A stretch of 64,000 nucleotides of DNA from Bradyrhizobium sp. ISRA430. GTDB taxonomy: Bacteria > Pseudomonadota > Alphaproteobacteria > Rhizobiales > Xanthobacteraceae. The stretch covers positions 1-64,000 of the forward strand of contig NZ_CP094516.1 in NCBI RefSeq assembly GCF_029909975.1, in the 5' to 3' direction. Below the pieces are notes generated by a model that made no database searches, was not told the origin of the DNA, and was given only the letters and a program-made list of their open reading frames with translations. A program made the translations under genes and the position numbers. Position 1 is the stretch's first letter, and each line of letters opens with the position of its first letter. Below are positions 16,736 through 25,473 of the stretch, one piece after another.

Positions 16736-17129
16736 GGCGTATCCGCGAGACACTGGAATGATGGCCACCAGTGCTCTCGCTCGACTGCACACGGTGCAGT
16801 TTGCTTCTCCGCGCATCGATCGACCCCGAACCTGACCAATCCGAATTTGCGTCGCGGCGACATCATCAATGCAGTCTGAGTCGCGCATCGTCCGCAACGG
16901 CTCGACGGTTGTATGGACGCGCGCGGCAACCTATCAAGCTTGCCGAGCGCGCAGCGTGCGCCGCGCAAGCTCAGGTGTGCAGCCGCTCGCGCTGCGGCTG
17001 CAGTGGATGCGAGCCTCATCTTGTAAGGATGCGATGAGTTGACGCGTGCAAGTGTGAACTGAAATACACTTGCCTTGGACGGATTGTCCTAGCTTGGGGT
17101 GTCCGCAATCAGCGTCGCGGGAGGGAGCA
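16736..17129. other. Intergenic, nothing recognised
   Basis: About 390 bp with only short overlapping frames on both strands. I see no family motif, convincing hairpin or repeat here. Confidence 0.55.
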
Positions 17130-17321
17130 ATGAATCCGTGCTCGTCCGCAGCGGAACGCGCGATCGAGGCCGTCAACCGTCTGCTTATCATTGCAATGAC
17201 GTACGCCTGGACAGCCACGTTGAACCATCAGCACATAGTGCTGCCTTCGGACGAAGCCGACGGCAAGGTTTCTGCGCAGGAAAATTCCGCCGCGGCGGAA
17301 TTCGTCCGCAGGCAGAATTAG
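17130..17321 (+). CDS. Small hypothetical protein
   Basis: A 63-residue frame starts with ATG after a strong GGGAGGGAG ribosome site. It encodes MNPCSSAAERAIEAVNRLLIIAMTYAWTATLNH followed by a polar tail. The middle (VNRLLIIAMTYAWTA) could be a short membrane or amphipathic helix. No family is recognised; the ribosome site is the main support. Confidence 0.4.
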   Translation: MNPCSSAAERAIEAVNRLLIIAMTYAWTATLNHQHIVLPSDEADGKVSAQENSAAAEFVRRQN

Positions 17322-17421
17322 TGGATGTTTCGCAGTTTTGCCGCAGTTTGCAATGCCCCCGCGATGCCGTGACGACCGGGCGGTCGCAATGCAGCGCCTG
17401 CGGCGGGACGACGGCAGAGTG

Positions 17422-17542
17422 TTAATAGACCTTTAAGCGCCTGTTCCGCGAATTCGGCGCGCGAACGCTAGAGTTCGCAAGCCAACCGCCGCGATTTCTT
17501 GCGCCAAGCCAGTTCGTCAAGACAGCATTAACAAGTCCTTAA
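17422..17542 (+). promoter_or_regulatory. Two perfect CtrA-type boxes upstream of the TPR gene
   Basis: TTAA-tagacct-TTAA (17422-17436) and TTAA-caagtcc-TTAA (17528-17542) both match TTAA-N7-TTAA exactly. They lie 175 and 69 bp before the start codon at 17611. Two perfect boxes in a GC-rich region are unlikely by chance and suggest CtrA control. Confidence 0.6.
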
Positions 17543-17610
17543 TTGGCAAAACCTACATTCGAAGGCACGGCCGGCACCAGTGCCGGCCAGGACCGTCGAA
17601 CCCGGAAGAA

Positions 17611-20600
17611 ATGCTGCCAATGGCGCAGAAGGCTGCCGCCGGATTTGTGTCGCGAGCCCGCGCGCTGGCACGAGCTCTGCTGCGTCATGCCCTTTTGGCT
17701 CCTGCGCTTGCGGCTTGCTTTCTGATTGGACTGAACCCGGCCGCCCGCGCTGTCGATTCGATCCGGGGCGAGGCGACCTTTTCAGCCGCGGGCGGCTTTG
17801 CCCGTCTGGTGATCAAGCTCGGCGAAGATATTCCCTCCGAGGTGTCGACCGCCGGCTCGATCCTCATCATCCGCTTCGACCGGCCGGTTGACGTTCCCGT
17901 CGACCGCGTCCCTGAAGGCGCACCGGACTACGTCAACTCCGCCCGCCGTGACCCCGATGGGGGAGCGATCCGGCTGTCGCTGGCGCGGCGCGTCACCGTC
18001 AACACCATGAATGCCGGCGAGCGCACCTTCATCGACCTCCTGCCGGAGGGCTGGAAAGGACCGCCGCCGCCTCTGCCGATGGACGTGGTCAAGGAACTGG
18101 CCGAGCGCGCGCGGGTCGCCGAGCGCGCGTTGCGGGCCCAGCGCGCTGCGGCCGAGACCAAGAAGCGTCCGCCGATCCGCGTGCGCGCATCGGTGCAGCC
18201 GACCTTCGTGCGCTTCGTGTTCGAGATGCCTGACGGTATCGGCGTCTCCTCCGTGCTCAACGAGCAGAAGCTCACGCTCGCCTTCAACGCCAACCTCAAT
18301 TTCGACCTGGCCGATGCGGTCGTCGCCGCGCCGCCGAACGTCGCTTCGATCAAGCAGAAAGCCGACATCGACCAGACCACCGTCGACATCGCGCTGATCG
18401 GCGATGCCGACGTGCACTCGTTCCGCGACGAGAAGAACTACGTCGTCGACGTCGCCTTCCAGCCGGACAAGGGCAGGGCTGCCGCGACGGCCGAGGCGGT
18501 GATCGCACAGGCAAAGCCGGCCGGCGCGCATGGGCCGCATCCGGCCGCCGACAAGCCTGCGGCCGAGAAGTCGAAGGAGCCCCATCGCGAGATCACGCCG
18601 CCGACGTCGGAGGCGATCGCCCGCGATGCCAAAATCGAGATCAGGCCTGATGGCAAGCCGGAAGCCGTCGCCGACGCGGCGCCCGCCGAAGCGCGGAAGC
18701 CCGCGATGGAGGCGGCGGTCACGGAGGCGCCGCGCGCCGCGGAAGCGCCCAAGCCTCCTGCGTCTCCAACCGCCTTAGCTGCACCGGTCCTTCCGCCCAG
18801 GCCCGCGGAGCCCGCCGCCGCCGACTTGCCCAGGGAAGCGGAGAAAGAGGCTGCGAAGGAACCGAACAAGGAAGTGCCGAAGGCACCGGCCAAAGAAGCT
18901 AATAAAACTGCTCCCACAGAGGCGCCGGCGCCGCAGCCCGGTGCGGCGGCCAGCGTCGACGTACGCCGCGACAGCGACGGTCTTCGCGTGACGTTCCCGC
19001 TTCAGGTCGCAACGCCCGCAGCGGCGTTCCGTCGCGGCGACACCGTGTGGCTGGTGTTCGACTCATCGAAGCCGATCGACGTCGAGGCGATCCGCGCCAA
19101 GGGCGGCGCGATGATCGGCGAGGTCGGCCGCCTCCCGCTCGCCAAGGGACAGGCGGTCCGCATCCGTCTCACCCGTCCGCTGGTCTACTCGCTGACCAGC
19201 GAGGAGGTCGGCAAGGAGACGAACTGGCTGCTGACGCTCGCCGACAAGATTCAGGCAACGCCGCTGCCCCTGATGATCTCGCGCAACATCACCGATCCGG
19301 CGCTTGCCAACATCGCGATCCCCTTCGCCGCGCCCGGCTTGCTGCACAAGCTTACCGATCCCGATGCCGGTGACACGCTCTACGTCGTCACCGCGCAGCG
19401 GCCGGTCCGCGGCTTCATCAAGCGTCAGGATCTCGTCGATCTCTCGCTGCTGGAATCCGCGCACGGCATCGCCATCCGGCCGAATTCCGACGAGGTTGGC
19501 GTCGAGGTCGGGTCCGACAAGGTTATTTTGGGCAAGAAGGGCGGCCTGACGTTGTCGCCCGTCGACGTCTCGGTCGAGCGGGCGCCGACGGCGGTGCGGC
19601 CGATCTTCAGTCCGGAAGGCTGGCGCAGGGGCCAGTCCGAAAGCTTCATTACGCGTCAGAGCGACTTGATCACGGCGGTCTCGGCCGTCGAACCGGCGCA
19701 GCGCTCGCTGCCGCGGCTCGAGCTCGCGCAGTTCTACATGTCGCGCGGCATGTATCATGAGGCCAAGGCCATCACCGACGTCATGCTGAGCGATCCCCTG
19801 AACAAGGAGGAAAGCGGCGCGCTGATCATGCACGCGATCGCGAGCATCCTGATCGGCCGTCCGGCACAGGGCCTCAAGGATCTCGCCAATCCCGTGATCG
19901 GCAACAGCCACGATTCGCAACTCTGGAAGGCGCTCGCCTTCGCGCGCCAGGGCAAGTGGGCGGATGCTCGCGAGAAGTTCAAGAATGTCGAGTTCGCGAT
20001 CGCCTCGCTGCCGCTCGACATCCAGCGCATCGTGACGATGGATGCCATGCGCGCCGCGCTCGAGGTGAAGGACTATGCCGGCGCCTCCAAGCGCCGCAGC
20101 GAGATCGAGGTGGTCGGCGTTCCGCCCGATGCGGCGCCCGGCTTCGCCGTGCTGCGCGGCCGGCTCGCCGAGGCGCTCGGCCACGACAAGGATGCGCTCG
20201 ACGACTACAAATTTGCGGTCGCCTCGAATGACCGGCAGGCGGCGGCCGAGGCCAAGCAGCTCGAGATCGCGCTCAGGCAGAAGCGCGACGAGATCACCAA
20301 GGAAGACGCGCTGCGCGAGCTCGAGGTCCTGTCCATGACCTGGCGGGGTGACGCCATCGAGGTGAAGACGCTCCAGATGCTGGCGCAGATGTATGCCGAG
20401 ATGGGGCGCTACCGCGATGCGCTCGCTGCGGCGCGGACCGCAACCAAGCTGCAGCCGAACGCCGAGGCCTCTCGGCAGGCGCAGGACCTCGCATCCGAAC
20501 TGTTCACGCAGATATTCTTGGGGCCCAAGGGCGACGATTTACCGCCGATCGAGGCGCTTGGGATGTTCTACGAGTTCCGCGAGCTGACGCCGATCGGCCG

Positions 20601-21387
20601 GCGCGGCGATGAGCTGATCCGCCGCCTCGCGGACCGCCTTGTCTCGATCGATCTGCTCGATCAGGCCGCCGAACTCCTGCAATACCAGGTCGATCACCGC
20701 CTCGAAGGGGCGGCGCGCGCGCAGGTCGCCGCGCGCCTCGCCATGGTCTATCTCGCCAACCGCAAGCCGGACATGGCGATCTCGGCGCTGCGCGCCAGCC
20801 GTATCAGCGATCTCTCCGGCGAGCTGCGTCAGCAGCGCCTGCTGCTCGAAGCGCGCGCGCAGAGCGATGTCGGCCGCCATGATCTCGCGCTCGACATCGT
20901 CTCCAATGTGACCGGGCGCGAGGTGATCCGGCTGCGCTCGGACATCTTCTGGGCCGCGCGGCGCTGGCGCGAATCTGCCGAGCAGATCGAGCTTTACTAC
21001 GGTGAGCGCTTTCGCGACTTCAAGCCGCTCAACGCGGTCGAGAAGAGCGACGTGATCCGCGCCGCGGTGGGCTATGCGCTCGCCGACGACTCGATCGGCC
21101 TTGCGCGCTTCCGCGAGAAATATGCGCCGTTGATGAGCGAGAGCGCCGATCGGGTCGCCTTCGACATCGCGAGCAAGCCCGCCGCGGCGTCCAGCGCCGA
21201 ATTCGCCGAGATCGCCAAGCTCGCCGCCAGCGTCGACACGCTCGACGGCTTCCTGCGCGAGATGAAGCAGCGTTTCCCCGATGCCACCGCGCGCGCGCCG
21301 GCCGCGCCGCAGGCCAAAGACGAGACCGAGCACACCGGCTCGCTGCCGACGATCCCGGCCGTGCGGCAGATCAAGATGGCGCGGTAG
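17611..21387 (+). CDS. Large exported TPR protein, flagellar-cluster associated
   Basis: This is a 1258-residue protein with a signal peptide (about 1-47, ending NPAARA) and a likely periplasmic location. Order of parts: a beta-rich AMIN-like region (about 50-260), a disordered Ala/Pro/Lys/Glu region (about 280-440), a second AMIN-like domain (about 442-550, SVDVRRDSDGLRVTFPLQV), a beta-rich stretch, then TPR-like helical repeats (about 696-1200, starting RLELAQFYMSRGMYHEA) and a short tail. AMIN-type domains bind peptidoglycan or envelope complexes. It lies between the motE-like and fliP genes and carries two CtrA-type boxes, so I infer an envelope scaffold role in flagellar assembly or cell-cycle timing. 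I do not recognise a characterised homologue. Confidence 0.85.
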   Translation: MLPMAQKAAAGFVSRARALARALLRHALLAPALAACFLIGLNPAARAVDSIRGEATFSAAGGFARLVIKLGEDIPSEVSTAGSILIIRFDRPVDVPVDRVPEGAPDYVNSARRDPDGGAIRLSLARRVTVNTMNAGERTFIDLLPEGWKGPPPPLPMDVVKELAERARVAERALRAQRAAAETKKRPPIRVRASVQPTFVRFVFEMPDGIGVSSVLNEQKLTLAFNANLNFDLADAVVAAPPNVASIKQKADIDQTTVDIALIGDADVHSFRDEKNYVVDVAFQPDKGRAAATAEAVIAQAKPAGAHGPHPAADKPAAEKSKEPHREITPPTSEAIARDAKIEIRPDGKPEAVADAAPAEARKPAMEAAVTEAPRAAEAPKPPASPTALAAPVLPPRPAEPAAADLPREAEKEAAKEPNKEVPKAPAKEANKTAPTEAPAPQPGAAASVDVRRDSDGLRVTFPLQVATPAAAFRRGDTVWLVFDSSKPIDVEAIRAKGGAMIGEVGRLPLAKGQAVRIRLTRPLVYSLTSEEVGKETNWLLTLADKIQATPLPLMISRNITDPALANIAIPFAAPGLLHKLTDPDAGDTLYVVTAQRPVRGFIKRQDLVDLSLLESAHGIAIRPNSDEVGVEVGSDKVILGKKGGLTLSPVDVSVERAPTAVRPIFSPEGWRRGQSESFITRQSDLITAVSAVEPAQRSLPRLELAQFYMSRGMYHEAKAITDVMLSDPLNKEESGALIMHAIASILIGRPAQGLKDLANPVIGNSHDSQLWKALAFARQGKWADAREKFKNVEFAIASLPLDIQRIVTMDAMRAALEVKDYAGASKRRSEIEVVGVPPDAAPGFAVLRGRLAEALGHDKDALDDYKFAVASNDRQAAAEAKQLEIALRQKRDEITKEDALRELEVLSMTWRGDAIEVKTLQMLAQMYAEMGRYRDALAAARTATKLQPNAEASRQAQDLASELFTQIFLGPKGDDLPPIEALGMFYEFRELTPIGRRGDELIRRLADRLVSIDLLDQAAELLQYQVDHRLEGAARAQVAARLAMVYLANRKPDMAISALRASRISDLSGELRQQRLLLEARAQSDVGRHDLALDIVSNVTGREVIRLRSDIFWAARRWRESAEQIELYYGERFRDFKPLNAVEKSDVIRAAVGYALADDSIGLARFREKYAPLMSESADRVAFDIASKPAAASSAEFAEIAKLAASVDTLDGFLREMKQRFPDATARAPAAPQAKDETEHTGSLPTIPAVRQIKMAR

Positions 21388-21436
21388 GGTCCCTGCCACC
21401 TTCGGCCTCTCGACAGTCGGGCGCTCGATCATCCGC

Positions 21437-21649
21437 GAAAGCAATCGAGGTCCTTCCGTGGGCGACACTCTGGATGCTTCGTCGCAAGAGCTCCTCGCAG
21501 TGACGGTGGGGAGGGCTGGCGTCCCACGACGGTGCTTCGACGCGCGGCAGGAATTGCGCGAGGTACCGCCACATCCTCCGTCATTGCGAGCGAAGCGAAG
21601 CAATCCAGAGTCTTTCCAGCTGGATTGCTTCGCTGCGCTCGCAATGACG
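21437..21649. repeat. Repeat block 1 flanking the GIY-YIG gene
   Basis: A partial family A palindrome (21437-21506), a roughly 70-bp linker (21507-21578, GAGGGCTGGCGTCCCACGAC...), and a second family A palindrome (21579-21649). The same order recurs at 22088-22334 on the other side of the GIY-YIG gene, with the linker clearly homologous. Confidence 0.85.
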
Positions 21650-21752
21650 ATGTGGAGCGAACCTCGCCATTTTCTCGCATTCATCGCTGTTGCTGCTCGT
21701 AATCATCTTCTGATTGTGGTATTATCGAAGCTCTCTCCAACCGAGCACGATC

Positions 21753-22040
21753 ATGAAGCAGCCCTGCGTCTACATGTTCGCCAATCGCCGTAACGGGACG
21801 ATCTACACCGGCGTCACGTCCAATCCGCCGCGTCGCGCGTTCGAGCATCGAGAGGGTCTGACGAAGGGCTTTTCATCGCGGTACGACTGCAAGCTGCTCG
21901 TTTGGTACGAGCTGCACGCGACCATGATCGACGCGATTGCGCGCGAAAAGCAGATCAAGGGTGGCAGCCGGGCGAAGAAGCTGGCGCTGATCGAGAGCCT
22001 CAATCCTGACTGGAAGGATTTGTACGACACGCTGATCTAG
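21753..22040 (+). CDS. GIY-YIG domain nuclease-like protein
   Basis: This is a 95-residue single-domain GIY-YIG protein of the YhbQ/UPF0213-like type: VYMFANRRNGTIYTGVTSNPPRRAFEHR at residues 5-32 carries the VYM/IYTGVT core and the catalytic Arg, and the C-terminal part (REKQIKGGSRAKKLALIESLNPDW) is typical. Such domains cleave DNA, but most small chromosomal members have no known role. ATG 21753 is chosen because the family starts just before CVYMF. It lies between two direct copies of a palindrome-linker-palindrome block, which suggests that the gene and the repeats travelled together. Confidence 0.9.
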   Translation: MKQPCVYMFANRRNGTIYTGVTSNPPRRAFEHREGLTKGFSSRYDCKLLVWYELHATMIDAIAREKQIKGGSRAKKLALIESLNPDWKDLYDTLI

Positions 22041-22087
22041 CAGTGACCGTCGATTGCTGACGTGGGGCGCGTTGTCGCCACACCTTC

Positions 22088-22334
22088 CGTCATTGCGAGC
22101 GAAGCGGAGCAATCCAGCATGCTTCCGCGGAAGCAGTCTGGATTGCTTCGTCGCAAGGGCTCCTCGCAATGACGGTGGAGAGGGCTGGCATCCCGTGATG
22201 GCGCTTCGACGCGCCGCGGGAATTGCGCGAAGCACCGTCACATCCTCGTCATTGCGAGCGAAGCGAAGCAATCCAGAATGTTTTCCGCGGAGGCACTCTG
22301 GATTGCTTCGTCGCAAGGGCTCCTCGCAACGACG
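22088..22334. repeat. Repeat block 2 flanking the GIY-YIG gene
   Basis: Family A palindrome (22088-22174), linker (22175-22246, starting GTGGAGAGGGCTGGCATCCC) and family A palindrome (22247-22334), in the same order and orientation as block 1. The linker copies agree over most positions, including GCTTCGACGCGC and GGAATTGCGCGA. Confidence 0.85.
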
Positions 22335-22438
22335 GGGAGGGGGAGCCGAAGTTCGATACTTGGCGCGACGCGCGGCGGGATCTTGCGGTGGTTCGCTGCG
22401 CCCGCAGGACGGGCGGGATGGGCGCGCCTCTGTTCCCG

Positions 22439-23194
22439 TCACCCTCCGTAGCTCTGCACCAGGCTTCCGGCCACCAGTGACCAGCCGTCGACCAGCACGA
22501 AGAAGATCAGCTTGAACGGCAGCGAGATCGTCGCCGGCGGCAGCATCATCATGCCCATCGACATCAGCACGGAGGCGACGACGAGGTCGATGATCAGGAA
22601 GGGAAGGAACAGGAGGAAGCCGATCTCGAAGGCGCGTTTCAGTTCGGAGATCATGAAGGCGGGGACGAGAATGCGCAGCGCGAGCTCGTCGGGCGTGGCC
22701 GGCGGCGGCTCGCCGGAGAGGTCGAGGAAGAGTTTCAAATCCTTCTCGCGCACGTTCTTCTGCATGAAGCCGCGCAACGGGACGGAGGCGCGCTGGAGCG
22801 CGTCCTCGACGCCGATCTGGTTTGCGACGAGAGGGCGGATGCCCTCGTCGTAGGATTTTTGCAAGACGGGCCCCATCACGAAGAAGGTGAGGAACATCGC
22901 GAGCGCGATGATCACCGAGTTGGGCGGCGCGGTCGCCGTGCCCATCGCGGTGCGCAGCAATGACAGCACGACCACGATGCGCGTGAACGAGGTCATCATG
23001 ATCAGGATCGACGGTGCGATCGAGAGCACCGTGAGCAGCGCGATGAGCTGGATCGCGCGCTCGGTGACGCCGCCGCCACCCTGACCGCCGAGATTGATGC
23101 TGATGTCCTGCGCATGCGCAAGGGACGCGAGCGACGCCGCGGCGATCAGAATAGAAAGGAAAAGAACTCTACGCGGGAGGGCCGGCAGGCTCAC
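22439..23194 (-). CDS. fliP: Flagellar type III export protein FliP
   Basis: FliP is a core subunit of the FliPQR export gate in the inner membrane. It has a cleavable signal peptide (about 1-28, ending AHA), then the conserved ILIMMTSFTRIVVVLSLLR block and several transmembrane helices, ending in the P.KL.FFVLVDGW.L..GSL motif. Its 251 residues are typical. The ATG overlaps the fliO stop by 4 bp. Confidence 0.96.
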   Translation of the reverse strand: MSLPALPRRVLFLSILIAAASLASLAHAQDISINLGGQGGGGVTERAIQLIALLTVLSIAPSILIMMTSFTRIVVVLSLLRTAMGTATAPPNSVIIALAMFLTFFVMGPVLQKSYDEGIRPLVANQIGVEDALQRASVPLRGFMQKNVREKDLKLFLDLSGEPPPATPDELALRILVPAFMISELKRAFEIGFLLFLPFLIIDLVVASVLMSMGMMMLPPATISLPFKLIFFVLVDGWSLVAGSLVQSYGG

Positions 23195-24150
23195 GAAGGG
23201 GGCTTCGGACGGCCGAGCAGCGAGGCCATCTCGTCTTCGAGATTTTCAAAGCTGGTCTTTTCGACGGTCGGCTTGGCGGGCGCGGCCGGTGGCGCCGGCG
23301 GCTCGCTGCGCGCCGCGCGCGGAGGAGGCGCTGCCGGCGGCTCGGGAGCCACCGGAGGCGCGACGGTCTCGCCGGCAGGGCGACGCAGGGCGGCTTCGAG
23401 CCGCTGAGCCATCTCGGCGAGATTCTGCTCGGCGCTCGACGGCACCGGAGCCGGCGGCGGCACAGGCGGAGCCTGCGGGACCGGCGGCGGCGGTGCCGCC
23501 GCGCGTTCGGCGCGCACCGGCGGCACCTTCGCCGGCTCGCTCTGGCGCGGCGGGCGCGGCATCATCGGCTCGCTGCGCGCAACGCGCGGCGGAACCGGTT
23601 CGGGACGCGGCTCGCGCTCCGGGCGCGGCGCGATTGGCTCGGGCGTGAAGCCGGCGAGCGGATCGTTGCGACGCTCGGCCAGCGCGGGCGCGGGCCGGCG
23701 CACCTCGTCCGCGAAAGAGGGACGTACGGGCCGCGGCGGCGGCTCCGGCATGTGCGGTTCGGGGAGATCGAGCAACTCGGGCCGCGGCACTTCGTCGGCC
23801 CAGCCGCTGGTCTCGGGCATCGGGGCAAGCCGGGGCGGTTCGGCGACGCTGGCGCGCTGCGGAAGCTGGTCGCGGCTTGGGGCGGCGCGCACGATGTTCG
23901 GCTCCACGACGATGTCGGTGGGACCGCCGATCATCAGGAGATGCTCGACGTTGTCGCGCCGGACCAGCACCAGGCGGCGGCGACCGTCGACCGCGGCCGC
24001 ATCGATCACGGCAAGCCGGGGCATCCTGCCGCGCTGGGTGTTGGCGCCGAGCCGGCTGGTGGCGAATCGCCGAACCAGCCACGCGGCGACGCCGATCAAC
24101 GCCAGAACGACGATGAACGCGACGATGAAGGTTATCGGGCTACCTTGCAT
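23191..24150 (-). CDS. fliO: FliO-like export assembly protein with long Pro-rich tail
   Basis: FliO assists assembly of the FliP ring. The N-terminal transmembrane helix (about 6-26, FIVAFIVVLALIGVAAWLV) and the following FliO domain (RMPRLAVIDAAAVDGRRRLVLVRRDNVEHLLMIGGPTDIVVE) are clear. The remaining 220 or so residues are a Pro/Arg/Ala/Glu-rich, probably disordered cytoplasmic tail, far longer than in enterobacterial FliO. ATG 24150, preceded by GGGGA, is preferred over TTG 24165. It is coupled to fliP by a 4-bp overlap and is divergent from flgB. Confidence 0.88.
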   Translation of the reverse strand: MQGSPITFIVAFIVVLALIGVAAWLVRRFATSRLGANTQRGRMPRLAVIDAAAVDGRRRLVLVRRDNVEHLLMIGGPTDIVVEPNIVRAAPSRDQLPQRASVAEPPRLAPMPETSGWADEVPRPELLDLPEPHMPEPPPRPVRPSFADEVRRPAPALAERRNDPLAGFTPEPIAPRPEREPRPEPVPPRVARSEPMMPRPPRQSEPAKVPPVRAERAAAPPPPVPQAPPVPPPAPVPSSAEQNLAEMAQRLEAALRRPAGETVAPPVAPEPPAAPPPRAARSEPPAPPAAPAKPTVEKTSFENLEDEMASLLGRPKPPS

Positions 24151-24423
24151 ACTTGTCCCCGGCAAATGGCGCTTTTCACGTGCCAGCCACGGTCAGAATC
24201 CACCGACCAGCGGCGTGCGAGCCCCAAAAACTGCGATCTCTTAACATCCCACGGCAAGCTTTGCCGTCCCCAACTCTTAATAACCCATGAATCGCCCGAT
24301 CCAAAACGACTTCTTGGGCCCAGCGCAGGCCGCCAAGAGGTTGGGTTAATGCGGCTTTTGGGAGGCGTAGAATTACGGGGCGCAACGCATGTTCCATTCC
24401 GGGGATACGTCCGCTCGGCCGCT

Positions 24424-24438
24424 TTAACCACCCGTTAA
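24424..24438 (+). promoter_or_regulatory. CtrA-type box upstream of flgB
   Basis: TTAA-ccacccg-TTAA, continuing as TTAACCATA, is an exact TTAA-N7-TTAA match 66 bp before the flgB start. It lies in the fliO/flgB divergent region. Confidence 0.6.
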
Positions 24439-24503
24439 CCATACAGGCGGCAAATTCTGCCTAGCTTCGGACACAGATCCGAATGGCGGAAGGAGCCGCA
24501 ACG

Positions 24504-24908
24504 ATGTCCATCAACGACCTCCCGGTGCTTTCGGCGCTTCGGACCAAGATGCAATGGCACCAGGAACGCCAGCGTGTCCTGTCCGAAAACGTCTCCAATT
24601 CCGACACGCCCAATTTCAGGCCGCGCGACCTGATCGAGCCGAAGTTCGACAGGACCGGGGCCGTCGCCGGGTCGATGGGGCCTCTGGCGCTCACCCGCAC
24701 CAGTGCCTCCCACATGACGCCCGCCGGCGCGGCATCAGGCTTCGACCAGAACAGGAACGCGGGCTTCGAGACCCGCCCCGCGGGCAACGCCGTCAATCTC
24801 GAGGAAGAGATGATGAAGGCGGCGAGCAACCAGATGGACTACGCGGCGGCGACCTCGCTCTATTCCAAGAGCCTGCACCTGCTCAAGACCGCGATCGGCA
24901 AAGGTTAG
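24504..24908 (+). CDS. flgB: Flagellar proximal rod protein FlgB
   Basis: FlgB is a proximal rod subunit. The N-terminal helix and motif (ERQRVLSENVSNSDTPNFRPRDL) and the C-terminal helix (MDYAAATSLYSKSLHLLKTAIG) are present in 134 residues. ATG 24504 after GGAAGGAG is chosen over an in-frame start at 24483. It is first in flgB-flgC-fliE-fliQ-fliR-flhB. Confidence 0.95.
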   Translation: MSINDLPVLSALRTKMQWHQERQRVLSENVSNSDTPNFRPRDLIEPKFDRTGAVAGSMGPLALTRTSASHMTPAGAASGFDQNRNAGFETRPAGNAVNLEEEMMKAASNQMDYAAATSLYSKSLHLLKTAIGKG

Positions 24909-24910
24909 GG

Positions 24911-25010
24911 CATGATCCGGACCCGAAGGGCCGCGTTAGCGCAAAGTGTGCAGCGGTTTTCCCTCGCGACAAACGCGGAACGCGTTTGCGCGGAGATCAT
25001 GCTCAAACAA
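24911..25010. repeat. Dispersed repeat, family E copy 1, between flgB and flgC
   Basis: CATGATCCGGA...GTGTGCAGCGGTTTTCC...GGAGATCATGCTCAAACAA has inverted CATGATC/GATCATG ends. A second copy lies at 38079-38160. This copy sits inside an operon and fills most of the flgB-flgC gap. Confidence 0.8.
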
Positions 25011-25031
25011 GGAGCCTGACGGAGGCTGACC

Positions 25032-25457
25032 ATGGCGAACGACAGCAGTGACTTTGCCCGCTCGATGGCGATCGCGACCTCCGGCTTGCGCGCGCAGGCC
25101 GGGCGCATGCGCGTGATCTCGGAAAACATTGCCAACGCGGATTCGACCTCGCACACCGCCGGCGGAGACCCGTACCGGCGCAAGGTGCCGACCTTCTCCT
25201 CCGCTCTGGACCGCACGCTCGACGCGCAGGTCGTGACGCTCGGCAAGATCCGGCCGGACCAGTCCAGCTTCCGCGTCAAGTACGAGCCGAACAATCCGGC
25301 GGCCGATGCCAGCGGCAACGTCAAATATCCCAACGTGAACTCGGTGGTCGAAATGACCGACATGCGCGACGCGCAGCGGTCCTACGAGGCCAATCTCAAC
25401 ATCATCAGTGCGACGCGCCGGATGATCCAGCGCACGCTCGACATCCTCAAGACCTGA
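25032..25457 (+). CDS. flgC: Flagellar proximal rod protein FlgC
   Basis: FlgC is a proximal rod subunit of 141 residues. The rod signature (SGLRAQAGRMRVISENIANADSTS) and C-terminal helix (MRDAQRSYEANLNIISATRRMIQRTLDIL) are intact. It is 124 bp from flgB because of an inserted repeat, and 16 bp before fliE. Confidence 0.95.
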   Translation: MANDSSDFARSMAIATSGLRAQAGRMRVISENIANADSTSHTAGGDPYRRKVPTFSSALDRTLDAQVVTLGKIRPDQSSFRVKYEPNNPAADASGNVKYPNVNSVVEMTDMRDAQRSYEANLNIISATRRMIQRTLDILKT

Positions 25458-25473
25458 ACGGGACATCTGAGCC

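Noticed and set aside
21427..22438. Repeats around the GIY-YIG gene as a CRISPR array
   Set aside because: Units are inverted palindromes with unequal spacing and conserved linkers, not direct repeats with unique spacers of constant length. No cas gene is present.
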